This document shows positions 1 through 7,003 of a stretch of 64,000 nt of DNA, piece by piece. Below the pieces are notes generated by a model. That model had not been told where the DNA came from, made no database searches, and saw only the letters and a program-made list of their open reading frames with translations. This stretch comes from Streptomyces sp. TRM68416 (lineage in GTDB: Bacteria; Actinomycetota; Actinomycetes; Streptomycetales; Streptomycetaceae), in NCBI RefSeq assembly GCF_014596915.1, contig NZ_JACVWU010000022.1, positions 1-64,000 of the forward strand. Reading direction: 5' to 3'. The position numbers were made by a program, and so were the translations under genes. Positions within the stretch are counted from its first letter, which is position 1, and each line of letters opens with the position of its first letter.

Positions 1-49
1 ACCCGCCGGCCGCCGATTGATCGTGGTCCGGCCGGGAACTCGGCGTTCC

Positions 50-1528
50 ATGACAGCCGATCACGACCACGTACCGATTCTGGAAGCCCTGGCCGAGTAC
101 CGCGGCAAGGGCCGGCTGGCGTTCTCGCCGCCCGGGCACAAGCAGGCCCGCGGCGCAGATCCCGCGGTGCGGGAGGTCCTCGGCGACGCGGTCTTCCTCG
201 GTGACGTGCTGGCGTCGGGCGGGCTCGACGACCGGCTCACCCGGGGCCGGGTCCTGGAGCGGGCCGAGGAGCTGATGGCCGACGCGGTCCACGCCGACCA
301 CACCTTCTTCACCACCTGCGGCAGCTCGCTGTCCGTCAAAGCGGCGATGCTGTCGGTCGCGGGGCCGCACGAGGAGCTGCTGATCGGGCGGGACGCCCAC
401 AAGTCCGTCGTGTCCGGTCTGGTGCTGTCCGGGATCGATCCGGTCTGGGTGGAGCCGCGGTGGGACCCCCGGCTGCGCCTGGCCCATCCGCCGTCCGCCG
501 CGGACTTCGACCGGGCGTTCGACGCCCATCCCGGCGCGAAGGGCGCGCTGATCACCAGTCCCACGCCGTACGGCGCCTGCGCCGACCTCGCGGCGGTGGC
601 CGAGGTCTGCCACCGCCGGTCGCTGCCGTTGATCGTGGACGAGGCCTGGGGCGCGCATCTGCCCTTCCATCCCGATCTGCCGTCGTGGGCGATGGACGCG
701 GGCGCCGACATCTGCGTGACGAGCATCCACAAGATGGGCAGCGGTCTGGAGCAGGGCTCCGTCTTCCACCTGCAGGGCGACCTGGTGCCGCCGCAGGTGC
801 TGAAGCTGCGTGCGGACCTGTTGGGCACGACCAGTCCCTCGGTGCTCCTCTACGCGGGGATGGACGGCTGGCGGCGGCAGATGGCGCTGCACGGCAAGGA
901 GCTCATGGGCAGGGCACTGCACCTGGCGGCCCGGCTGCGGACGTCGGTGGAGCGGATCGAGGGGATGCACGTCGACGGCCGGGACGACCTGTGCGGTGCC
1001 GGACTCGCCCACGACCTCGATCCGCTGCCCTGCGTGATCGAGGTCGAAGGCCTGGGCATCTCCGGGTTCCGGGCCGCGGACTGGCTGCGCCAGCACCGGG
1101 ACATCGACGTCCATCTGTCCGACCACCGGCGGATCGGCACGCAGGTCACCCACGCCGACGACGAGGGGACGGTCGGTGAGCTGCTCGGGGCGCTGGAGGA
1201 TCTGGCGCAGGCCGCGTCCGGGTTGCGTCCGGTGCCCCCGGTGGAGGTGCCGGACCCGGCCGAGCTGCGGCTGGAGCAGGCCTGCGCGCCGCGGGACGCG
1301 TTCTTCGGGCCCGTCGAGGAGGTGCCGACGGACCGGGCGGCCGGCCGGGTCGCGGCGGAGATGATCACGCCGTATCCGCCCGGGATCCCGGTCGTCCTGC
1401 CCGGCGAGCGGCTGACCGAGCCGGTGCTGCGGTATCTGCTCACGGGGCGCGACGCGGGGATGAACCTGCCCGACCCGAGCGATCCGGGACTGGGGACGGT
1501 CCGCGTGGTGCGCGAGTCGGCGGAGTGA
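50..1528 (+). CDS. Orn/Lys/Arg decarboxylase family PLP enzyme
   Basis: This is a fold-type I PLP-dependent enzyme of the Orn/Lys/Arg decarboxylase family, expected to decarboxylate a basic amino acid in the cytoplasm. The N-terminal half carries the family pattern FSPPGHKQ near residue 25 and the PLP-lysine motif TSIHKMGSG, placing the Schiff-base lysine at Lys228. About 492 residues matches the shorter Gram-positive enzymes that lack the N-terminal wing domain of the E. coli inducible forms. I chose ATG 50 because family homology begins right after it; an upstream in-frame start at 17 would add eleven unlikely residues. The substrate cannot be read from sequence. A LysE exporter and ArgP-type regulator 0.8 kb downstream suggest a local basic-amino-acid theme, which is inference. 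Confidence 0.88.
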   Translation: MTADHDHVPILEALAEYRGKGRLAFSPPGHKQARGADPAVREVLGDAVFLGDVLASGGLDDRLTRGRVLERAEELMADAVHADHTFFTTCGSSLSVKAAMLSVAGPHEELLIGRDAHKSVVSGLVLSGIDPVWVEPRWDPRLRLAHPPSAADFDRAFDAHPGAKGALITSPTPYGACADLAAVAEVCHRRSLPLIVDEAWGAHLPFHPDLPSWAMDAGADICVTSIHKMGSGLEQGSVFHLQGDLVPPQVLKLRADLLGTTSPSVLLYAGMDGWRRQMALHGKELMGRALHLAARLRTSVERIEGMHVDGRDDLCGAGLAHDLDPLPCVIEVEGLGISGFRAADWLRQHRDIDVHLSDHRRIGTQVTHADDEGTVGELLGALEDLAQAASGLRPVPPVEVPDPAELRLEQACAPRDAFFGPVEEVPTDRAAGRVAAEMITPYPPGIPVVLPGERLTEPVLRYLLTGRDAGMNLPDPSDPGLGTVRVVRESAE

Positions 1529-1532
1529 AACA

Positions 1533-1544
1533 GGTCACGTGACC
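1533..1544. promoter_or_regulatory. Perfect 12-bp palindrome GGTCACGTGACC
   Basis: The palindrome lies five bases after the decarboxylase stop, at the start of the 267-bp gap before the cyclic-nucleotide-binding gene. It is too short for a terminator and looks like a dimeric protein-binding site. The regulator is unknown. Confidence 0.35.
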
Positions 1545-1638
1545 CGCTCCGGATTTCACCTCTCCACCCTAGATGGTTTACCGTTCATCCATAAGTGGTG
1601 GCGGGGTCGACCGTACCTCCCCCGTACCGCTGTCGACT

Positions 1639-1676
1639 GCCCTGGCTGGCCTCCCCCGTCCGGCCAGGGCTTTCTC
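1639..1676 (+). terminator. Rho-independent-type terminator
   Basis: An 11-bp stem (1639-1649 with 1660-1670, one G-U pair) and a 10-base loop are followed by TTTCTC. It lies 110 bases after the decarboxylase stop and most likely ends that transcript. The rest of the gap (1677-1795) shows a GAGGAG ribosome binding site for the next gene and no recognised promoter. Confidence 0.65.
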
Positions 1677-1795
1677 ATGTCCCGGAATTCTCCACCGGTT
1701 CTCTGGTCCGCCGAGGTGCTCTACCCGTCGGCAACGGCTGAAATGGGGCGTAGGGAAAGCCCCGGAACCGACACGCCGGCGAGGAGCCCCGCGCC

Positions 1796-2251
1796 ATGAC
1801 CAAAGCGACCAAACTGCTGACCGCCCTTCCGCCGCCCCAGCGCCGCCACCTCATGGCACTCGCCAAGGAGGTCTCCTTCCCGGAGGACGCCCGCATCTTC
1901 GAGGCCGGCGGCACGGCCGACCGCTTCTGGGTGATCCGCTCGGGCGCCGTCTCGCTCGACCAGCGCGTCACCCCGCTGCAGCGGGTCACCGTCGCCAGCC
2001 TCAGCTCCGGCGACCTGCTGGGCTGGTCCTGGCTGTTCCCGCCCTACGAGTGGGACTTCGGCGCCGAGGCCTTCAGCCCGGTACGCGCCTACGAGTTCGA
2101 CGCGGCCGCAGTGCGGGCGCTGTGCGAGGAGGACCAGCAGCTCGGGCTGATCCTGGTCCGCACGGTCGCGGAGATCCTCGCCCACCGGTTGGAGGTCACC
2201 CGGGGCAAGCTCATGGAGAGCTACGGGATGCACCGGCGCAGCTCTCTCTGA
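1796..2251 (+). CDS. Cyclic nucleotide-binding domain protein without DNA-binding domain
   Basis: The 151-residue product is essentially one CNB/CRP-type sensor domain. Residues 12-110 contain the beta-roll pattern with IFEAGGTADRFWVIRSGAV and a later GDLLGWSWLFPPY segment that replaces the usual phosphate-binding cassette. The C-terminal helix (about 115-145) resembles the CRP dimerisation helix, but no helix-turn-helix follows, so this is not a CRP-type transcription factor. Single-domain proteins of this kind occur in actinomycetes and may sense nucleotides, redox state or other small ligands; the ligand here is unknown. Translation starts at ATG 1796, nine bases after GAGGAG. It appears monocistronic. 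Confidence 0.85.
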   Translation: MTKATKLLTALPPPQRRHLMALAKEVSFPEDARIFEAGGTADRFWVIRSGAVSLDQRVTPLQRVTVASLSSGDLLGWSWLFPPYEWDFGAEAFSPVRAYEFDAAAVRALCEEDQQLGLILVRTVAEILAHRLEVTRGKLMESYGMHRRSSL

Positions 2252-2313
2252 CCCACGCGACGGCCCGGGCGGCGCCCCGCATGCCCCTCACACCCCGCAC
2301 GCCCCTCACGCCC

Positions 2314-2928
2314 TCAGCTCCCGGCGACGAGCGAGACGCCGAGGACGAGCATCGTCGCGGCCACCAGGCCGTCCAGGACGCGCCAGGCCGTGGGCCGGTT
2401 CAGGACGCGGCTGAGCAGCCGGGCGCCGAAGCCGAGGGCGGCGAACCAGCACAGGCTGGCGAGCACGGCCCCGAGCCCGAACGTCCAGCGCAGTTCGCCG
2501 CGGTCGGCGGCGATCGACCCGAGCAGGAACACCGTGTCGAGGTAGACGTGCGGGTTGAGCCAGGTCATCGCCAGGCAGGTGAGCACCGCCCGCCGCGGTG
2601 AGCCGACCGCCTCCCCGTCGGCGCTGAGCACACCGGCGGGGCGGACCACGCGCCGGGCGGCGACCAGGCCGTAGCAGATCAGGAAGGCGCCGCCGATCCA
2701 GCCGACCGCGGTCAGCGCACCGGGCCAGGCGACGACCACCGCCCCGACACCGGCGACGCCCAGGGTGATGAGGGCGGCGTCGGACAGGGCGCAGATGCCG
2801 ACGACGGCGAGGACCGCGTCGCGGCGGATCCCCTGGCGCAGGACGAAGGCGTTCTGGGCGCCGATGGCGACGATGAGCGAGAGGCCGGTGCCGAATCCCG
2901 CGGCAGCGGCGGACAGTGCGGTGGACAT
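2314..2928 (-). CDS. LysE/ArgO-family amino acid exporter
   Basis: This 204-residue membrane protein has about six hydrophobic segments and the family's N-terminal signature GxxLSLIVAIGAQNAFVLRQG at residues 13-33. LysE/ArgO proteins export L-lysine and/or L-arginine at the cytoplasmic membrane when intracellular levels rise. The gene diverges from an ArgP/LysG-type LysR gene across a short region holding a perfect inverted repeat, the classic arrangement in which the LysR protein with its basic-amino-acid co-inducer activates the exporter. Length matches the family. Specificity for Lys or Arg is not decidable from sequence. Confidence 0.9.
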   Translation of the reverse strand: MSTALSAAAAGFGTGLSLIVAIGAQNAFVLRQGIRRDAVLAVVGICALSDAALITLGVAGVGAVVVAWPGALTAVGWIGGAFLICYGLVAARRVVRPAGVLSADGEAVGSPRRAVLTCLAMTWLNPHVYLDTVFLLGSIAADRGELRWTFGLGAVLASLCWFAALGFGARLLSRVLNRPTAWRVLDGLVAATMLVLGVSLVAGS

Positions 2929-2961
2929 GGCCTCGACGCTACGGAGCCCCGCACCTGGAGT

Positions 2962-2993
2962 ACAGCTAATGTTTTTTACGTACCATTAGCTGT
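2962..2993. promoter_or_regulatory. Putative ArgP/LysG operator: perfect inverted repeat
   Basis: Ten-base arms ACAGCTAATG (2962-2971) and CATTAGCTGT (2984-2993) are perfectly complementary, separated by an AT-rich 12-base spacer. The site sits between the divergent exporter and LysR genes, and its right arm ends one base before the GTG at 2995. This fits both exporter activation and autorepression by the LysR protein. The arms leave no room for a ribosome binding site, so the LysR mRNA is probably leaderless. Confidence 0.75.
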
Positions 2994-2997
2994 CGTG

Positions 2998-3897
2998 ATG
3001 ACGGAACTCCCCCTCGACCAGGTACGGACCCTGCTCGCGGTGGTGGACGAGGGCACGTTCGACGCCGCGGCCGCCGCCCTGCATGTGACGCCGTCCGCCG
3101 TCAGCCAGCGGGTCAAGGCGCTGGAACAGCGCACCGGGCGCGTTCTGCTGGTGCGCACCAAGCCCGTGCGGCCGACCGAGTCGGGCGCGGTCGTGGTGCG
3201 GTTCGCCCGGCAGCTGGCCCGCCTTGAGCGCGACGCACGCGCCGAGCTGGGCATGGGCGCAACGGAGGAGGAACCCACCCGGGTGTCGATCGCGGTCAAC
3301 GCCGACTCCCTCGCGACCTGGTTCCTGGACGCCCTCACGCGCGTACCGAAGGATCCGCGGCTCTGCTTCGAGCTGCGCCGCGAGGACGAGGCCCATACGG
3401 CGGCCCTGCTGCGGGAGGGCCTGGTGATGGCCGCCGTGACCTCCGCGTCGGAGCCGGTGGCGGGCTGCTCGGTACGGCCGCTGGGCAGGATGCGCTACGT
3501 CCCCGTGGCGGCCCCGGAGTTCGTCGGCCGGCACCTCGACGGACGCTTGCGCGACGCGCTGCCCGACGCCCCGGTCGTGACCTTCGACCGGAGCGACGAC
3601 CTTCAGGACAGGTTCGTCCGCGGGCTGCGCGGCGGCAGCGCCGGGGCCGGTCCCCTGCGGCACCGGATCCCCACCTCGGAGGGGTTCGTGGCCGCCATCG
3701 CCGCCGGACTGGGCTGGGGCGTGGTTCCGGAGGTCCAGGCCGAGCCGTTGCTGGGCGCCGGACGGCTGGTGCCGCTCGCGCCGGAGCGCCCGGTGGACGT
3801 TCCGCTGTACTGGCAGCAGTGGAAGCTGGACTCGCCGGCGCTGGCGGCGGTGGCGGAGGCGGTCGCCGCGACGGCCGCGCAGGTGCTGCGGGCCTGA
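2998..3897 (+). CDS. LysR family regulator, ArgP/LysG subfamily
   Basis: This 299-residue LysR-type regulator has an N-terminal winged helix-turn-helix (residues 5-64, with FDAAAAALHVTPSAVSQRVKALEQ) and a C-terminal ligand-binding domain. The pattern and its divergent position next to a LysE exporter place it in the ArgP/IciA/LysG group, which binds Lys or Arg and activates the exporter. Start codons GTG 2995 and ATG 2998 are adjacent; neither has a Shine-Dalgarno sequence because the operator arm occupies that position. I give ATG 2998. The gene ends three bases from the convergent AlkD-like gene. Confidence 0.9.
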   Translation: MTELPLDQVRTLLAVVDEGTFDAAAAALHVTPSAVSQRVKALEQRTGRVLLVRTKPVRPTESGAVVVRFARQLARLERDARAELGMGATEEEPTRVSIAVNADSLATWFLDALTRVPKDPRLCFELRREDEAHTAALLREGLVMAAVTSASEPVAGCSVRPLGRMRYVPVAAPEFVGRHLDGRLRDALPDAPVVTFDRSDDLQDRFVRGLRGGSAGAGPLRHRIPTSEGFVAAIAAGLGWGVVPEVQAEPLLGAGRLVPLAPERPVDVPLYWQQWKLDSPALAAVAEAVAATAAQVLRA

Positions 3898-3900
3898 GCC

Positions 3901-4572
3901 CTACGCGCCCTCCTTGCGGCGGACCATCTCGGTGATCCAGACCGGTGCGTAGGGAGAGGTGCAGCCCGGGGAGGTCGGATAGTCCTTGAGCACCTGCAGG
4001 CGCTCACCGATGCCGAGGGCACGGGTGCGGTGCTCGGAGTGCTCGATCCCGATCTGGGCCAGGCAGTGGTTCATCGCCCACTGCAGGCGCTCCGGGGCGT
4101 CCTTCATCTGCGCATCGATCACGTCCAGCAGTCCGGCGAGGTCCAGGCCCTCGGGCCGCTTCGCCACGCGTTCGGTGGTCAGTGCCCAGCCGGCGCTCGC
4201 GACCACCGGGTCCGTATCGGCGAGCCAGGCCAGGCGCAGCGCTTCGGCGTGCGGGCTCTTCTTCACCACGTAGTTCACGAGCCAGTCGTGCACCTTGGGT
4301 GCACGCGTCTCGCGCACCATGGCGTCCAGCTCGGCACGCTCGAACGCCTTCGGGCGGCAGATCAGCAGCGCCAGCAGGCGTGCCGCGGTGTCGTCCGTCT
4401 CCCACAGCCTGCGTGCGAGGTCGTGCTGGGTCTTCAGCCGCTTGGCGAGCGCGCGCAGCCTGCCCAGGTTGACCCCGTGGTCGTCGCCGTGGCGCTCGTT
4501 CACCGCGCGCGCCTTCGGGTCCTCCAGCGCGGCCAGCTCGGCCATCACCTCGGCCACCGTCGTCCCGGCCAC
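3901..4572 (-). CDS. AlkD-like DNA alkylation repair protein (HEAT-repeat family)
   Basis: The 223-residue helical protein resembles COG4912 DNA alkylation repair proteins, HEAT-like-repeat glycosylases that remove N3/N7-alkylated purines without base flipping. Visible features are repeated helical pairs, a TRAPKVHDWLVNYVVKKSP segment and conserved Trp/Asp positions (DWLVNY, LRLAWLAD). The open frame extends to 4635 into the TetR gene, but GTG 4572 is preceded by GGAGGAGG at five bases, which removes that overlap and fixes the start. It lies just downstream of the TetR gene on the same strand (34-base gap), so co-transcription is possible. Substrate range is unknown. Confidence 0.75.
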   Translation of the reverse strand: MAGTTVAEVMAELAALEDPKARAVNERHGDDHGVNLGRLRALAKRLKTQHDLARRLWETDDTAARLLALLICRPKAFERAELDAMVRETRAPKVHDWLVNYVVKKSPHAEALRLAWLADTDPVVASAGWALTTERVAKRPEGLDLAGLLDVIDAQMKDAPERLQWAMNHCLAQIGIEHSEHRTRALGIGERLQVLKDYPTSPGCTSPYAPVWITEMVRRKEGA

Positions 4573-4606
4573 CTCGACCTCCTCCGTCGTACCGGTCCGC
4601 AGGTTC

Positions 4607-5308
4607 TCACACCGGCCGCAGCCGCGCCTGCGCACTGTCCAGCAGCATCTCCAGGGCCGTCGGATAGGCGCTCGTGACCATCCGCGTGGCGAGCAGCGGC
4701 GCCGCCTCGGCGATGCGCGGGTGTGTGGCGCGCGGCAGGCGGGCGTATGTCGAGCGCCACATGTCCTCGTCGGCCCGCTGCGAGGCGCTCGGCAGGGCCA
4801 GGGAGGCTGCGTCGAGCGCGGCGAAGGCCAGGGTCTGGTCGATGAAGGCGTGGTAGATCCGGACCGTCTCGTCGAGTGGGAACCCGGCGGTGCGCAGGAC
4901 GTCCAGCACGGCCTCGTCCGCGGCGAGTTCGTTGGCCCGGCCCGTCACCCGGTTCGCGGTCAGCAGGGCCGCCTGCGGGTGGGCGACGTAGGCGGCGTGG
5001 ATGCGCAGCCCGACCTCCGTGAGGTCCGCCCGCCACTGCCCCGTCGGCCGCCAGCCGCGCAGGGCCTGGCCGATGAGCGCGTCGCCGATCGCGAGGGTCA
5101 GGTCGTCCATGCCGCGGAAGTACCGGTAGAGCGTGCTCGGGTCGGCGTCGAGGGCGAGGCCGAGCCGGCGGGCGGTGAGTCCGGCGCTGCCGTGTTCGCG
5201 CAGCAGGCGCAGGGCGGTCTCGACGATCAGCTCCTCGGACAGCACGGTGCCGCCCTTGGTGGGCCTTCGCCGGCGCCGCTTCTCCTCGGGGACCACTGGC
5301 TTCGGCAT
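4607..5308 (-). CDS. TetR family transcriptional regulator
   Basis: This 233-residue protein has a basic N-terminal tail (RRRRRPTKGG) and a TetR helix-turn-helix at about residues 25-70, containing LTARRLGLALDADPSTLYRYF, followed by a long helical ligand-binding domain of the TetR_C type. It is divergent from the saccharopine dehydrogenase-like gene and probably controls it, the AlkD-like gene downstream and itself. The inducer is unknown. Confidence 0.9.
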   Translation of the reverse strand: MPKPVVPEEKRRRRRPTKGGTVLSEELIVETALRLLREHGSAGLTARRLGLALDADPSTLYRYFRGMDDLTLAIGDALIGQALRGWRPTGQWRADLTEVGLRIHAAYVAHPQAALLTANRVTGRANELAADEAVLDVLRTAGFPLDETVRIYHAFIDQTLAFAALDAASLALPSASQRADEDMWRSTYARLPRATHPRIAEAAPLLATRMVTSAYPTALEMLLDSAQARLRPV

Positions 5309-5334
5309 GCGTTCTCCGTCCCGCGCCCTTATGC

Positions 5335-5369
5335 CAACGCCATTGACCTTACGCGGGACGGGGGCGTTG
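5335..5369. promoter_or_regulatory. Possible TetR operator/promoter in divergent region
   Basis: Seven-base arms CAACGCC (5335-5341) and GGCGTTG (5363-5369) flank a 21-base spacer that contains TTGACC (5343-5348), a possible -35 element for the dehydrogenase. The arms are short and could be chance. Confidence 0.3.
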
Positions 5370-5422
5370 TATCAGCCCCGGGGCCCCACCTCATCCGTAC
5401 TGTTCGAGAGGGAGTTCTCCTC

Positions 5423-6637
5423 ATGCGTGTACTGCTCGTGGGCGCCGGTGGTGTGGGTACCGCCGTGACCCGAATCGCGGCCCGGCGCCGGTTCTTCGAG
5501 GCGATGGTGGTGGCCGACTACGACCCGGCGCGGGCCGAGGCGGCCGTGGCGGCTCTCGCTGACGGGCGTTTCACCGCCGCGCGAGTCGACGCGGGCGACG
5601 AGGCGGCCGTGGCGGCACTGCTGGCGCGGCACGGCTGCGACGTACTGCTCAACGCCACCGACCCGCGGTTCGTGATGCCGCTGTTCCGGGCCGCACGGGC
5701 CGCGGAGGCCACCTATGTCGACATGGCGATGTCGCTGTCGCGGCCGCATGCCGAGCGCCCCTACGAGGAGTGCGGGACCAAGCTCGGCGACGAGCAGTTC
5801 GCGCAGGCCGACGCATGGGCGCGGGCGGGCGCGCTGGCCCTGGTGGGCATGGGCGTGGAGCCGGGTCTGTCGGACGTGTTCGCGCGGCACGCGGCGGACG
5901 AACTCTTCGACGAGATCGAGGAGATCGGCGTCCGCGACGGCGCGAACCTCACCGTCGACGGCCACGACTTCGCCCCGTCGTTCAACATCTGGACCACGAT
6001 CGAGGAGTGCCTCAACCCGCCGGTCGTCTACGAGCGCGACCGGGGCTGGTTCACCACCGAACCCTTCAGCGAGCCCGAGGTGTTCGACTTCCCCGAGGGC
6101 ATCGGCCCGGTGGAGTGCGTCAACGTGGAGCACGAGGAGGTGCTGCTCGTGCCGCGCTGGGTGGGCGCGCGCCGCGTCACCTTCAAGTACGGCCTGGGCG
6201 AGGAGTTCGTCCGGACCCTCAAGACGCTGCGCCTGCTGGGCCTGGACCGCACCGAGGCGGTGACCGTGCCGGGCGCCGACGGCCCCGTACGGGTCTCGCC
6301 CCGGGACGTCGTCGCCGCCTGTCTGCCCGACCCGGCGACGCTGGGCGAGCGGATGCGCGGCAAGACCTGCGCGGGCACCTGGGTGCGGGGGGTCAAGGAC
6401 GGGGCGCCGCGCGAGGTGTACCTGTACCACGTGGTGGACAACGAGTGGTCCATGAAGGAGTACGGCTGTCAGGCCGTGGTGTGGCAGACGGCCGTCAATC
6501 CGGTGGTCGCCCTCGAACTCCTCGCCACCGGCGCCTGGTCGGGCTCGGGTGTGCTCGGCCCGGAGGCGTTCCCGGCCCGCCCGTTCCTGGACCTGCTGAC
6601 CGGGTACGGCTCGCCGTGGGGCCTGCGCGAGCAGTGA
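5423..6637 (+). CDS. Saccharopine dehydrogenase-like NAD(P)-dependent oxidoreductase
   Basis: The 404-residue protein opens with a Rossmann nucleotide-binding motif, VLLVGAGGVGTAVTRIAARR at residues 3-22, followed by the split catalytic region of the saccharopine dehydrogenase / carboxynorspermidine synthase superfamily. It is expected to catalyse reductive condensation of an amine and an oxoacid, or the reverse. The open frame runs far upstream (to 4295), but only ATG 5423 has homology and a ribosome binding site (GAGAGGGAG, 5405-5413). The gene is divergent from the TetR gene, its likely regulator. Actual substrates (lysine/saccharopine or polyamine) are not decidable here. Confidence 0.85.
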   Translation: MRVLLVGAGGVGTAVTRIAARRRFFEAMVVADYDPARAEAAVAALADGRFTAARVDAGDEAAVAALLARHGCDVLLNATDPRFVMPLFRAARAAEATYVDMAMSLSRPHAERPYEECGTKLGDEQFAQADAWARAGALALVGMGVEPGLSDVFARHAADELFDEIEEIGVRDGANLTVDGHDFAPSFNIWTTIEECLNPPVVYERDRGWFTTEPFSEPEVFDFPEGIGPVECVNVEHEEVLLVPRWVGARRVTFKYGLGEEFVRTLKTLRLLGLDRTEAVTVPGADGPVRVSPRDVVAACLPDPATLGERMRGKTCAGTWVRGVKDGAPREVYLYHVVDNEWSMKEYGCQAVVWQTAVNPVVALELLATGAWSGSGVLGPEAFPARPFLDLLTGYGSPWGLREQ

Positions 6638-6746
6638 GTGCGTCCACGCCCACGGATCCGCCGTTTCACTCCCGTGTCGACAGGAGACCCGAAAGCGAGT
6701 AAAGCATCTGAAAGAACGCGTACGACCTCGATCGCAGGTGACTTCG

Positions 6747-6998
6747 ATGGATGACTGGCGCGAGCGTGCGGCCTGCCGTCGCGAGGACCCCGACCTCTTC
6801 TTCCCGATCGGCACCTCCGGTCCCGCACTGATGCAGACGGAGCAGGCCAAGGCGGTCTGCCGCCGCTGCCCCGTGCGGGAGCCGTGTCTGCGCTGGGCGC
6901 TGGACACGGGGCAGGCCATCGGCGTGTGGGGCGGGACGAGCGAGGGGGAACGGCGCCGGCTGCTGCGGCGGGAGGGTGCGCGCAGCAGCGCCGGGTGA
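6747..6998 (+). CDS. WhiB-family iron-sulfur regulatory protein
   Basis: This small Wbl protein of 83 residues carries four cysteines, Cys10, Cys38, Cys41 and Cys47 (C-x27-C-x2-C-x5-C), that would ligate a 4Fe-4S cluster. The family GVWGG turn follows near residue 63, then a basic tail (RRRLLRREG) for DNA contact. Wbl proteins are redox- or NO-sensitive transcription factors that usually act with the principal sigma factor. A GTG at 6738 is in frame, but ATG 6747 has AGGTGA at the right distance. The closest familiar relative is WblE-like, but the paralogue cannot be named from sequence alone. It is convergent with the histidine kinase gene (5-base gap). Confidence 0.93.
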   Translation: MDDWRERAACRREDPDLFFPIGTSGPALMQTEQAKAVCRRCPVREPCLRWALDTGQAIGVWGGTSEGERRRLLRREGARSSAG

Positions 6999-7003
6999 CG
7001 CCG

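Noticed and set aside
4295..6637. A 780-residue forward open frame
   Set aside because: The upstream half is the shadow of the TetR and AlkD-like genes; the true saccharopine-dehydrogenase-like gene starts at 5423.
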